From an uncultured Pelagibacteraceae bacterium (GTDB lineage Bacteria > Pseudomonadota > Alphaproteobacteria > Pelagibacterales > Pelagibacteraceae), in contig CACLNK010000038.1 of NCBI GenBank assembly GCA_902608305.1, positions 1 through 9,451 of the forward strand: a DNA stretch of 9,451 bases. Direction: 5' to 3'. The stretch's first letter is position 1, and the number at the start of each line of letters is the position of its first letter. A model generated the notes under the pieces. The model saw only the letters and a list, made by a program, of their open reading frames with translations. It ran no database searches and was not told where the DNA came from. Shown one piece after another: positions 1-6,257 of this stretch. The position numbers and the translations under genes are program-made.

Positions 1-253
1 ATTCACCATATTGATTTTTTAAATATTCATAAATTTCTGATTCTGTAGAGCCTTCTTCTAATTTTTTTATAATTACTAGTTTCATACTTATTGCAAAATC
101 TGTTTGAGAATCATAGACAGATTGGCCTTGGCAAATAAGACATCTAATATTTTTTGATATTTTATTTACTAATTCAGTGTTTGTATTTTGAGCATGAACA
201 ATAAACGAAAAAAAACAAAATATAATTAGCGTTATAATCTTCAGATAGTTCAT
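1..253 (-). CDS. ccmH: Cytochrome c-type biogenesis protein CcmH (partial, 3' end outside window)
   Basis: CcmH is a periplasm-facing thiol-disulfide protein that keeps the CXXCH cysteines of apocytochrome c reduced and works with CcmF in heme ligation. My translation of the minus strand from the ATG at 253-251 gives 84 residues before the window edge. There is a hydrophobic N-terminal signal/anchor (about residues 3-21, ending VHA), then the family motif RCLICQGQSV with the redox pair Cys38 and Cys41. The helical segment that follows (IKKLEEGSTESEIYEYLKNQ) matches the usual three-helix CcmH fold. The family is normally about 130-150 residues, so the C-terminal anchor is missing only because the window ends; whether a CcmI-like extension is fused cannot be seen. 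The start codon overlaps the ccmG stop codon as ATGA (253-250), which fixes the start and implies translational coupling. It is the last visible gene of the ccm cluster. Confidence 0.93.
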   Translation of the reverse strand, partial: MNYLKIITLIIFCFFSFIVHAQNTNTELVNKISKNIRCLICQGQSVYDSQTDFAISMKLVIIKKLEEGSTESEIYEYLKNQYGE

Positions 254-771
254 TTTAATAAAGATTTTATTTCTTTTAAAGATTGATCATTAAGGACTCC
301 AACAAATTGTTTCAAAATTATTTGATTTTTATCAATAATATAAGTCACAGGTATTCCATAAGCGCCAAGAGCAATTGAAATAGTACCATCTTTATCAATA
401 AGAATTTCCGAATACGGATTTCCAAGTTCATTAATAAATTTTTTTGCATTAATTAAATTATCTCTATAATTTAATCCAATAATTTCAATCGAAGGATTAT
501 CGCTTAATTGCATAAGAATATTATGTTCATCTCTGCATGGCACACACCATGAGGCCCAAATATTTAATAAATAAATTTTGTTTTCATTAAATAATACATC
601 GGAATTAACCTGTTCATTATTTAATAATTTTTTTGCATTGAAAGATAAAAGTTTTTTACCAGAAATTATATCTGGCACATAAGTGTTAGATTTATTTAAA
701 GCTTTAAACAAAACAAAAAAGCAAAAAACAACAAAAATTATTACACTTACTGAAATTTTTTTTTTTCTCAT
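250..771 (-). CDS. ccmG: Thiol:disulfide interchange protein CcmG/DsbE
   Basis: CcmG is a membrane-anchored periplasmic thioredoxin that reduces the apocytochrome c/CcmH disulfide, with electrons supplied by a CcdA/DsbD-type protein. The 173-residue protein has a lysine-rich start (MRKKK) and one transmembrane anchor (about 7-24). The thioredoxin domain follows, with active site WASWCVPCRDEH (Cys76, Cys79), the CcmG-typical acidic residues just after it, and the cis-proline loop GAYGIPVTYIID (Pro141). The length is normal for the family (about 170-185). The start ATG overlaps the ccmF stop (ATGA, 771-768) and the stop overlaps the ccmH start, so the gene is tightly embedded in the operon. An 11-base A run on the coding strand (756-766) covers codons 2-6. 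TlpA/ResA-like thioredoxins are related, but the position between ccmF and ccmH settles the assignment. Confidence 0.95.
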   Translation of the reverse strand: MRKKKISVSVIIFVVFCFFVLFKALNKSNTYVPDIISGKKLLSFNAKKLLNNEQVNSDVLFNENKIYLLNIWASWCVPCRDEHNILMQLSDNPSIEIIGLNYRDNLINAKKFINELGNPYSEILIDKDGTISIALGAYGIPVTYIIDKNQIILKQFVGVLNDQSLKEIKSLLK

Positions 772-2648
772 TTTATTTTTTTATAAAAAAAATTAACCAA
801 TCCCCCTGAGGCTAATATAATTGTAGATAACCAAATCCAAATCATAAATGGTTTTGTTTGATATCTAATATTATAAAAATCATTACCTTTAACTAAATTC
901 ATAACTAGAAATTTATCACTATAAAAACTTGTTTTAATATCAGCTTCACTTGTAATCATTATGGGCTGATTAAATATTCTTAATTCTGGTTTTAAATATA
1001 TCTCCTTACCATTATCATCATAAATTCTGAAAGTTCCAACAATAGATATATAATTTTGTTTTTCAAAATTATTTATTTTCTCAAAATAAATACTTCCACG
1101 TTTAAAATCATATTTTTCTCCAACTTTAATATTTGTAATAATCTCACTTGAAAATATTCCATTTAAAATAATACTTAAAACTAATAAACTAAAACCAAAA
1201 TGGGATATTTTTTGTGATAAATTTATTTGATTTTTTACAAAAAAATCCATTACTGTTATAAAAAATAAATATAATGCACTTCCAATTAGAACAGTTGAAA
1301 ATAAGCCACTTAATCCTATTTCACGCAAAATTAAATAAGAAAGCAAAATAGATATAATAAATAATAAAATTAATCTTACATTTATAAAATTAAAATTATC
1401 TTTAATCCATTTTGTATTTGGACCAATAGTCATAAGAATTAAAAAGGGAATTAAAAAAGGAATTAACAACTTGGTGTAAAAAGGCGGACCTACAGAAATT
1501 TTTTCATCAGCAATGACTTCTAAAAATATTGGATAAACAGTTCCAACTAAAACAACCGAAAGAAAATACATCATAAAACAATTGTTTAGTAAAATTGAAG
1601 TTTCTTTACTGAATAAAAAATTTTTTTGTTGTTCTTTATTTGGTTTATATAAAACAAAAAAAATAAATAACGCAATTAAAATTAGCACAAATAAAAAAAT
1701 TAAAATAAAAATTCCTCTTTTTGGATCATTTGCAAAAGTATGAACCGAATTCAATATTCCTGATCGAACTAAAAAAGTTCCACACATACTTAACGTAAAA
1801 CTAGTAATAGATAATATTAAAGTCCATGAAGCCAACAATGATCTTTTTTCTAAAACTATTATCGAATGAATTAAAGCAGTTAAACATAACCACGGCATTA
1901 AAGAAATATTTTCAACTGGATCCCAAAACCAAAATCCTCCCCAACCCAGTTCATAGTAAGCCCAAATTGAGCCTAGCATAATTCCAATAGTTAAAAAAAA
2001 CCAGGACACGATAACCCAATTTTTTAAATTTTTTGCCCATTTATTATTTACATAATTTTGAGTAATAGCTGCTAATGATGATGAAAAAATAATTGATGAA
2101 CCAATATAACCTAAATATAAAATTGGAGGATGAATAGCTAATGCTGGATCTTGAAGAATTGGATTTAATCCAAGCCCCTCTGTAGGAATAGGAAATAAAT
2201 AATTAAAAGGATTTGAAGTGATTAAAAGAAATAAAAAAAAACCTATAATAATAATTTGTTGAAACAATAAAGTAAAAATTCTATATTTTTTTGGCTCTTT
2301 TTTTGAAGTTAATAAAAATATAAAAATAAATAAAATTAAAATTAAAAGGCATAACAACAAACTTCCTTCATGATTTCCCCATGTTCCAGAAATTTTATAA
2401 AATAAAGGTTTTGTTGTATGAGAATGATTATAAACAGTTTCATTACTAAAATCAGAATTGATAAAAGAAATTACTAAACAAATAAAACTCAATAAAACTA
2501 AAAATAATTGAAGAAATACAACAGTTAAAATTTTTGGATTAATTACATTATTAACAATTTTTAAATCTCTATGAACAGTCGGAATTAAAATAACTGAAAA
2601 AATAAGAGCAAAAATTAAAGAATAATATCCTAATTGGCTAAATAACAA
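768..2648 (-). CDS. ccmF: Cytochrome c heme lyase subunit CcmF
   Basis: CcmF is the large integral-membrane core of the system I heme lyase. It takes heme from holo-CcmE and, with CcmH, attaches it to apocytochrome c. The 626-residue protein has many hydrophobic segments (about 15 membrane spans expected for the family). The tryptophan-rich WWD heme-handling motif GWGGFWFWDPVEN lies at about 235-247. The four heme-liganding histidines are all visible: His173 (AIHPP), His261 (LIHSI), His303 (SVHTF) and His483 (KISHFG). The first three fall at exactly the numbers I recall for E. coli CcmF (173, 261, 303), and His483 corresponds to E. coli His491. A periplasmic domain lies at about 505-597 before the last span. 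The start is TTG (2648-2646), 1 base after the ccmE stop and 9 bases behind a GGAGGG ribosome binding site. No in-frame ATG occurs until far inside the first conserved part. The stop overlaps ccmG (ATGA). Confidence 0.96.
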   Translation of the reverse strand: MLFSQLGYYSLIFALIFSVILIPTVHRDLKIVNNVINPKILTVVFLQLFLVLLSFICLVISFINSDFSNETVYNHSHTTKPLFYKISGTWGNHEGSLLLCLLILILFIFIFLLTSKKEPKKYRIFTLLFQQIIIIGFFLFLLITSNPFNYLFPIPTEGLGLNPILQDPALAIHPPILYLGYIGSSIIFSSSLAAITQNYVNNKWAKNLKNWVIVSWFFLTIGIMLGSIWAYYELGWGGFWFWDPVENISLMPWLCLTALIHSIIVLEKRSLLASWTLILSITSFTLSMCGTFLVRSGILNSVHTFANDPKRGIFILIFLFVLILIALFIFFVLYKPNKEQQKNFLFSKETSILLNNCFMMYFLSVVLVGTVYPIFLEVIADEKISVGPPFYTKLLIPFLIPFLILMTIGPNTKWIKDNFNFINVRLILLFIISILLSYLILREIGLSGLFSTVLIGSALYLFFITVMDFFVKNQINLSQKISHFGFSLLVLSIILNGIFSSEIITNIKVGEKYDFKRGSIYFEKINNFEKQNYISIVGTFRIYDDNGKEIYLKPELRIFNQPIMITSEADIKTSFYSDKFLVMNLVKGNDFYNIRYQTKPFMIWIWLSTIILASGGLVNFFYKKIK

Positions 2649-2649
2649 T

Positions 2650-3069
2650 TTATTTACCCTCCAAAGCTTCTTTTACTTCTGGAGGCATATAATTTTCATC
2701 GTGTTTTGCTAAAATCTTATCAGCTATGAAAAAATTTCTATCTTTTAAAAAACCTTCAGCAACAACGCCTTTTCCTTCTTCAAATAAATTTGGAACTGAT
2801 CCAGAATAACTAACATTAATTTCATTTTTAAAATCAGTTATTACAAAAGTAATCTTATCTGGATTTATCAAGATTGAATTATCTTTAACCATTCCGCCAA
2901 CTCTAATTTTTTTATTATCTATTTCACTTAAATTTCTTATCTCAGTGGGAGATTGAAAATAAATTACATTTTCTTCCAAAGATTTTAATACTAAAAATAT
3001 TGAAAGTATTGCCGAAACTAATAATAAAGATATGAGTAAGGCTCTTAATTTAACTTTTTTACCATACAT
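2650..3069 (-). CDS. ccmE: Periplasmic heme chaperone CcmE
   Basis: CcmE binds heme covalently through a histidine in the periplasm and hands it from CcmC/CcmD to CcmF. The 139-residue protein has a short positively charged cytoplasmic start, a single transmembrane anchor (about 9-28), then the OB-fold beta-barrel (IRVGGMVKDNS ... VVAEGFLKD). It ends in the diagnostic heme-attachment motif LAKHDENYMPPEV, with His123 as the predicted covalent heme ligand and Tyr127 as the axial-ligand partner (HXXXY type). It is therefore the common histidine form and not the CXXXY variant. Length is typical. The ATG at 3069-3067 lies 11 bp after the ccmD stop. An earlier-looking ATG at 3065-3063 is in another frame. 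No Shine-Dalgarno sequence is visible for this gene. Confidence 0.96.
   Translation of the reverse strand: MYGKKVKLRALLISLLLVSAILSIFLVLKSLEENVIYFQSPTEIRNLSEIDNKKIRVGGMVKDNSILINPDKITFVITDFKNEINVSYSGSVPNLFEEGKGVVAEGFLKDRNFFIADKILAKHDENYMPPEVKEALEGK
2657..2662 (-). promoter_or_regulatory. Strong Shine-Dalgarno sequence of ccmF
   Basis: The minus strand reads TTTGGAGGGTAAATAAATTG. The GGAGGG lies within the last codons of ccmE, 8-9 bases before the TTG start codon of ccmF. This decides the non-ATG start. It is the clearest Shine-Dalgarno sequence I saw in the window; most other genes show no obvious one. Confidence 0.75.
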
Positions 3070-3080
3070 GGTTGATGAAG

Positions 3081-3314
3081 TTAAATCTCAGAGCTTATTC
3101 TGTTTGCTAATATTTCTCTATTTGTCGATTGTGTTTTTGCTACTTTAATTTTTGCTTCATCTAATAAACCCAACTTAGCTGAAAATTTATTCTGTTCTTT
3201 TGCTAAATTGATTTTAATTAATGCATACAAAGTTGCAAAACTAATTAATGTAAATGAAAAAGCAGACCATACGTACAGACCATATCCTTTCATTAAAATT
3301 ATTTCGTTTATCAT
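3081..3314 (-). CDS. ccmD: Heme exporter protein CcmD
   Basis: CcmD is a small membrane protein that stabilises the CcmC-heme-CcmE complex and helps release holo-CcmE. The 77-residue product has the family hallmark GYGLYVWSAF (about 10-19) leading into a single transmembrane helix (about 17-34), followed by a charged cytoplasmic tail of about 40 residues. The assignment rests on this motif plus the position between ccmC and ccmE, because CcmD is too small and variable for sequence alone. The chosen ATG (3314-3312) overlaps the ccmC stop as ATGA. A start at Met8 would give a more standard N-terminus but would lose that coupling. At 77 residues it is on the long side for a family that is often 45-70. 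Confidence 0.88.
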   Translation of the reverse strand: MINEIILMKGYGLYVWSAFSFTLISFATLYALIKINLAKEQNKFSAKLGLLDEAKIKVAKTQSTNREILANRISSEI

Positions 3315-4018
3315 AATCTATCTAATCCTTTATTTTTAATTTTTATCAATTCTGTATTATATTTCATTAAAAAAATTAACAATGAAAACAGTGAAAATGC
3401 CGCGGTCATTATTAGTAAAGGCACCAACATTGATGGGTGTATAGAAGTTTCTGACAAGATATTAACTGATGAATTTTGATGCAATGTTGACCACCAGTCG
3501 ACTGAAAACTTTATAATAGGAACATTAATTACACCTACAATCGCAATAATAGATGTAATTTTTATAACTTGTTCTTTTTTATCATAAATTCTCCATGCTA
3601 AAATATACATAGAATAGAATAACGCTAAAATTAACATAGAAGTTATTCTTGCATCCCAAGCCCACCACGTTCCCCAGGTTGGTTTGCCCCAAATAGATCC
3701 GGTTACCAAAGCAATAACATTAAAAACAAAACCTGAAGGGGCTAAACTTTTTGCAATGAGTGAAAAATTTTTATTTTTAAAAATAAAACTACCTACTGAA
3801 AGTAATGCTATCAATGAAAAGATACCAAGAGAAATCCAAGCCGAGGGTACATGTACATACATTATTCTTACCGAATGACTTTGAATGTAATCTTCGGGTG
3901 ATAAAAAAAGAGCCTCAACTAATCCTATAGATAGAACTATTATAAATATAAAAAATACATATTTTGGTGCTTTAGATGTTATTAAAAATATTTTATTTGG
4001 TTCTAAAAATTTAAACAT
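3311..4018 (-). CDS. ccmC: Heme exporter/heme-handling protein CcmC
   Basis: CcmC is a membrane protein that presents heme at the outer face of the inner membrane and drives its covalent attachment to CcmE. The 235-residue protein has six hydrophobic segments and the WWD-family tryptophan motif WGTWWAWDARITS (about 115-127). It has the two periplasmic heme-ligand histidines expected on either side: His56 in VHVPSAW and His180 in STLHQ (equivalent to E. coli His60 and His184). Length is close to the family norm (about 240). The ATG start (4018-4016) has no visible Shine-Dalgarno sequence. It is the first gene of the ccm run, preceded by a 178-bp gap with a promoter and a possible structured leader. 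The stop overlaps the ccmD start. The ABC genes ccmA and ccmB, commonly just upstream, are not here. Confidence 0.95.
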   Translation of the reverse strand: MFKFLEPNKIFLITSKAPKYVFFIFIIVLSIGLVEALFLSPEDYIQSHSVRIMYVHVPSAWISLGIFSLIALLSVGSFIFKNKNFSLIAKSLAPSGFVFNVIALVTGSIWGKPTWGTWWAWDARITSMLILALFYSMYILAWRIYDKKEQVIKITSIIAIVGVINVPIIKFSVDWWSTLHQNSSVNILSETSIHPSMLVPLLIMTAAFSLFSLLIFLMKYNTELIKIKNKGLDRL

Positions 4019-4068
4019 ACAAACAATATATATCGCAATTTTAAGATTTCTAATTTTTTTATGGTAAT

Positions 4069-4127
4069 TTATCTGATCAAGGATGACGAGGGAGATAATT
4101 TAAGGGAAACGTTTGCACCCTTGATCA
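4069..4127 (-). promoter_or_regulatory. Candidate structured 5' leader RNA of the ccmC operon (possible H-type pseudoknot)
   Basis: Seen directly: a perfect 9-bp inverted repeat, TGATCAAGG/CCTTGATCA, at 4119-4127 and 4074-4082, enclosing 36 bases. Read as minus-strand RNA, the enclosed bases UUAUC (4098-4094) are complementary to GAUAA (4073-4069), which directly follows the 3' arm of the stem. This gives classic H-type pseudoknot topology with no gap between the two 3' arms. A competing hairpin AAGGG/CCCUU (4122-4118 with 4106-4102) shares the AAGG of the main stem, so two exclusive folds are possible. The predicted transcription start lies at the first base or two of the stem. The element ends about 50 bases before the ccmC ATG. 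No U tract follows it, so it is not an intrinsic terminator. I do not recognise it as a known riboswitch class. Function is unknown; cis-regulation of ccm expression is inference. Confidence 0.42.
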
Positions 4128-4132
4128 AATAT

Positions 4133-4161
4133 AGTTTATTAATAACAAGACGATGTGTCTA
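4133..4161 (-). promoter_or_regulatory. Predicted sigma70-type promoter of the ccmCDEFGH operon
   Basis: On the minus strand, TAGACA at 4161-4156 (5 of 6 to the -35 consensus) is followed after exactly 17 bp by TAAACT at 4138-4133 (4 of 6 to the -10 consensus). Transcription would begin at about 4125-4126, at the edge of the leader inverted repeat, leaving a 5' UTR of about 107 bases. A small inverted repeat AGAC-gatgt-GTCT (4148-4160) overlaps the -35 box and could be an operator, but its arms are only 4 bp. Confidence 0.5.
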
Positions 4162-4196
4162 AGTTTTGAACCAATTGTGTTAAAAAAATGACTAGA

Positions 4197-4517
4197 TTAG
4201 TTTGATGGCTTAAAATAGCTTGAGCCTCTTCTTCCAGAAAATATTTCGTTTATCAAAGGATGTTTGATTGGTTCCTCGGAGTCATCAGCTAATAAATTCT
4301 GCTCTGATACATAAGCCTCATAAGTAATTTCATCATTTTCTGCTAAGAGATGATAAAATGGTTGATCTTTTTTTGGTCGCACATTTTTAGGAATAGATTG
4401 ATACCATTCCTCGGAATTATTAAATTCAAAATCAACATCATAAATTACACCTCTAAAATCAAAGTGTTTATGTTTTACTATATCACCTATTGAAAATTTT
4501 GCTTTCTTAGAACTCAT
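4197..4517 (-). CDS. hspQ: Heat shock protein HspQ (YccV-like hemimethylated-DNA-binding domain)
   Basis: HspQ is a small cytosolic protein. In E. coli it is a heat-inducible factor that affects DnaA stability and acts as an adaptor/enhancer for Lon; the fold is also named the YccV or hemimethylated-DNA-binding domain. The 106-residue product carries the family pattern in order: FSIGDIVKHKHFDFRGVIYDVDFEF (described as a beta-barrel start, about 8-32), a variable segment, then the conserved DQPFYHLLAE (about 71-80) and the YVSEQNLLADDSEEPIKHP region (about 87-105). Length is normal. It is transcribed in the same direction as the ccm operon but is separated by 178 bp with its own downstream promoter, so it is probably a separate unit. 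The 3' end has only a very weak terminator-like element. Start ATG 4517-4515 has no clear Shine-Dalgarno sequence. Confidence 0.88.
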   Translation of the reverse strand: MSSKKAKFSIGDIVKHKHFDFRGVIYDVDFEFNNSEEWYQSIPKNVRPKKDQPFYHLLAENDEITYEAYVSEQNLLADDSEEPIKHPLINEIFSGRRGSSYFKPSN

Positions 4518-4592
4518 TCAATCTAAACTATGTATATTTAAAAAAAAAATCAATAAAAAAATATAAATGTTTTGTCTATCTGTTAGTATCTT
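4518..4592. promoter_or_regulatory. Divergent hspQ/yciB intergenic region, weak promoter candidates
   Basis: This short, almost pure A/T spacer must hold promoters in both directions. On the plus strand a TATAAA (4562-4567) could serve as -10 for yciB but has no convincing -35. On the minus strand TTGATT (4553-4548) with a 17-bp spacer leads to TAGTTT (4530-4525), a poor -10 for hspQ. A 10-base A run lies at 4540-4549. None of these is strong enough to name a transcription start. Confidence 0.25.
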
Positions 4593-4595
4593 TTG

Positions 4596-5147
4596 GTGAA
4601 TAAATCTTTTATAAAATTCATTACTGATTTCGGACCATTATTAGTTTTTTTATTTTTTTATTATAATAGTGACAAAAATTTAAAAATTGCAATACCCCCA
4701 TTTATAATTGCAACAATTATTGCTATAGCAATTGTCTGGTTTCTTGAAAAAAAAATACCAATGGTTCCGCTAATTGGTGGTATTTTAATTACTTTATTTG
4801 GTGGTTTAACAATTTATTTTGATAATCCTATATTTATTTATATTAAACCAACTATAATAAATATTTTATTTGGTTTAGCTTTACTATTCGGAAAATATTT
4901 TACAAAAGAACCAGTCTTAAAAAAAATTCTAGGTAAATCTATTATGCTTAGTGATGAAGGATGGAGCACATTAAATAAAAGATGGATAATTTTTTTCTTT
5001 GCTCTAGCTTTTATAAATGAGTTAGTTTGGAGAACACAATCTGAAGAATTTTGGGTTAATTTTAAAGTATGGGGAATATTACCAATTACTTTTATCTTTG
5101 CAGCTTTTCAAGTTTCAATAATCACTAAGTACAAAATTAATGAATAA
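4596..5147 (+). CDS. yciB: Inner membrane-spanning protein YciB (intracellular septation protein A family)
   Basis: YciB/IspZ is a five-span inner membrane protein. It is linked to cell envelope synthesis and septation (interactions with elongation and division proteins are reported in E. coli); its biochemical role is unsettled. The protein, about 183 residues, shows the family pattern: an N-terminal DFGPLLVFLFFYY segment, several membrane helices, then the diagnostic LSDEGWSTLNKRW (about 119-131), FALAFINELVW and FWVNFKVWGILP. Length matches the family (about 180-200). No ATG is available near the 5' end: codons TTG (4593) and GTG (4596) sit side by side. GTG is chosen as the likelier initiator, giving MNKSFIKF; TTG would add one residue. 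The 3' end overlaps the next gene by 8 bp, so the two are probably cotranscribed and coupled. Confidence 0.92.
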   Translation: MNKSFIKFITDFGPLLVFLFFYYNSDKNLKIAIPPFIIATIIAIAIVWFLEKKIPMVPLIGGILITLFGGLTIYFDNPIFIYIKPTIINILFGLALLFGKYFTKEPVLKKILGKSIMLSDEGWSTLNKRWIIFFFALAFINELVWRTQSEEFWVNFKVWGILPITFIFAAFQVSIITKYKINE

Positions 5148-5478
5148 AAATTTAAAATTAGTTGTAAATAATATTGATAAAAAATTAGAAAATAAATATT
5201 TTTTTGAAAAAGATGAGTTAAAAACTATTTTAGATTTATATGCTAAAATGGTTTCTGAAGGCTCATGGAAAGATTATGGTTTAAACATTTCAAGTAGACA
5301 GGTCGGTTTCAGTGTTTTTAAAAATGCGGCAGAAAATGCAATGTACAAAATTTGCAAAAATTTTAAACCTAATAACAAAAATTTAAAATATCTTATTACT
5401 GACTCAAAAGGTAAAATACTTAATAACTCTCACGACTTAGTGATCTTAATAAAAAATACAAACTGGAAAAAACTTTAA
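5140..5478 (+). CDS. DUF2794 family protein
   Basis: This is a small cytosolic protein of unknown function that I recognise as the alphaproteobacterial DUF2794 family. The 112-residue product has no signal peptide or membrane span. The family pattern is visible in order: FEKDELKTILDLYAKMVSEGSWKDY (described as a helix plus turn, about 23-47), SSRQVGFSVFKNAAENAMYKICK (about 51-73), LKYLITDSKGKILNNSHDL (about 82-100). It starts inside the last codons of yciB (ATG at 5140, yciB stop at 5145-5147), so translation is probably coupled to yciB. Its stop lies 10 bp from the convergent stop of the Bax-inhibitor gene, leaving no room for a separate terminator. Family recognition is from memory of conserved residues, so the name is good but the function is open. 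Confidence 0.8.
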   Translation: MNKNLKLVVNNIDKKLENKYFFEKDELKTILDLYAKMVSEGSWKDYGLNISSRQVGFSVFKNAAENAMYKICKNFKPNNKNLKYLITDSKGKILNNSHDLVILIKNTNWKKL

Positions 5479-5488
5479 AAATTAATAA

Positions 5489-6250
5489 TTATCTTCTTTG
5501 ACCAAATAATCTTAGCAACATTATAAATAGATTTATAAAGTCTAAGTAAAGAGTTAACGCACCCATAACAGCTTTTTTACCCATTAACTCGCCTGTATCA
5601 CTTGCTGAGTACATGTTTTTAATTTTCTGCGTGTCGTATGCAGTAAGACCTACAAAAATTAAAACACCTAAAATTGAAATAACAAAATACATCATTGTAG
5701 ATTTCATAAATATATTTACTAATGATGCTATTATAATTCCAATTAGACCCATCATTAAAAATGAGCCAAGTTTTGTTAGATCTTTTTTGGTTGTATATCC
5801 ATAAATACTCATTACTCCAAAAGTTGCTGAGGTTATAAAAAAGACTCTAGCAACACTTGCTCCAGTATAAATCAATAATATCCAAGATAACGATAATCCC
5901 ATTAATCCTGCAAATACCCAAAATACAGTTTGTGCTTTTGCTGCACTCATATTTTTAATACCAAAACTCATATAAAAAACTATTCCAAGTGGGGCCAACA
6001 TCACTATCCACTTTAACCCTGAAAAAAATAATGCATTACCAATACTTGTGAAACCAGCTATTGCTCCACTAGAATCCGTTACTACTGACATTTTAAATGA
6101 AATAAGTGCAATAATTCCCGTCAGTAATATTCCTGTTGCCATATAATTATAGACTTTAAGCATGTAGGCTCTTAAGCCTTCATCCATCACAACAGTCTCT
6201 TTTGTTGCTTCTTTTATTTTATTTAAAATATTTCCTTTATTGAATTCCAT
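5489..6250 (-). CDS. Bax inhibitor-1 / YbhL family membrane protein
   Basis: This is a seven-span inner membrane protein of the TMBIM/BI-1 superfamily, whose bacterial member YetJ is a pH-sensitive calcium leak channel; in Proteobacteria the family includes YbhL and YccA. The 253-residue protein has a cytosolic N-terminus of about 30 residues (LRAYMLKVYNYMATGI entering span 1) and seven hydrophobic spans. The family-typical SIYGYTTKKDLTKLG lies mid-protein. The C-terminal pair AYDTQ (Asp206) and LYLDFINLFIMLLRLFG (Asp237) corresponds to the acidic residues thought to gate ion flow. Length is normal. It may contribute to membrane stress or ion homeostasis, but the physiological role is not shown by the neighbours. 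It converges on the DUF2794 gene and diverges from tas. A promoter abuts the start codon, predicting a leaderless message. Confidence 0.93.
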   Translation of the reverse strand: MEFNKGNILNKIKEATKETVVMDEGLRAYMLKVYNYMATGILLTGIIALISFKMSVVTDSSGAIAGFTSIGNALFFSGLKWIVMLAPLGIVFYMSFGIKNMSAAKAQTVFWVFAGLMGLSLSWILLIYTGASVARVFFITSATFGVMSIYGYTTKKDLTKLGSFLMMGLIGIIIASLVNIFMKSTMMYFVISILGVLIFVGLTAYDTQKIKNMYSASDTGELMGKKAVMGALTLYLDFINLFIMLLRLFGQRR

Positions 6251-6257
6251 ACATCTT

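Noticed and set aside
3684..3878. 64-codon plus-strand reading frame inside ccmC
   Set aside because: Lies wholly opposite the conserved WWD region of ccmC and has no recognisable domain; a shadow frame.
4069..4100. Loose resemblance of the plus strand (CTGATC, GGAT, AGGGA order) to the 3' half of a TPP riboswitch
   Set aside because: The CUGAGA core and pairing stems of the TPP aptamer are absent, the spacing is wrong, and on the plus strand it would face into the end of hspQ.
4074..4127. The 9-bp inverted repeat as an intrinsic terminator or an SRP RNA
   Set aside because: The loop is 36 bases with no U tract after either arm, and the conserved GGAA-loop/internal-loop core of SRP RNA is missing.
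4182..4201. Terminator-like element after hspQ: ACTA/TAGT hairpin followed by a run of 7 T on the minus strand
   Set aside because: The stem is only 4 A/T-rich base pairs, overlaps the stop codon and is too weak for an intrinsic terminator; T runs are common in this AT-rich sequence.
5613..5804. 63-codon plus-strand reading frame inside the Bax-inhibitor gene
   Set aside because: Antisense shadow of a strongly conserved membrane protein gene with no domain or start signal.
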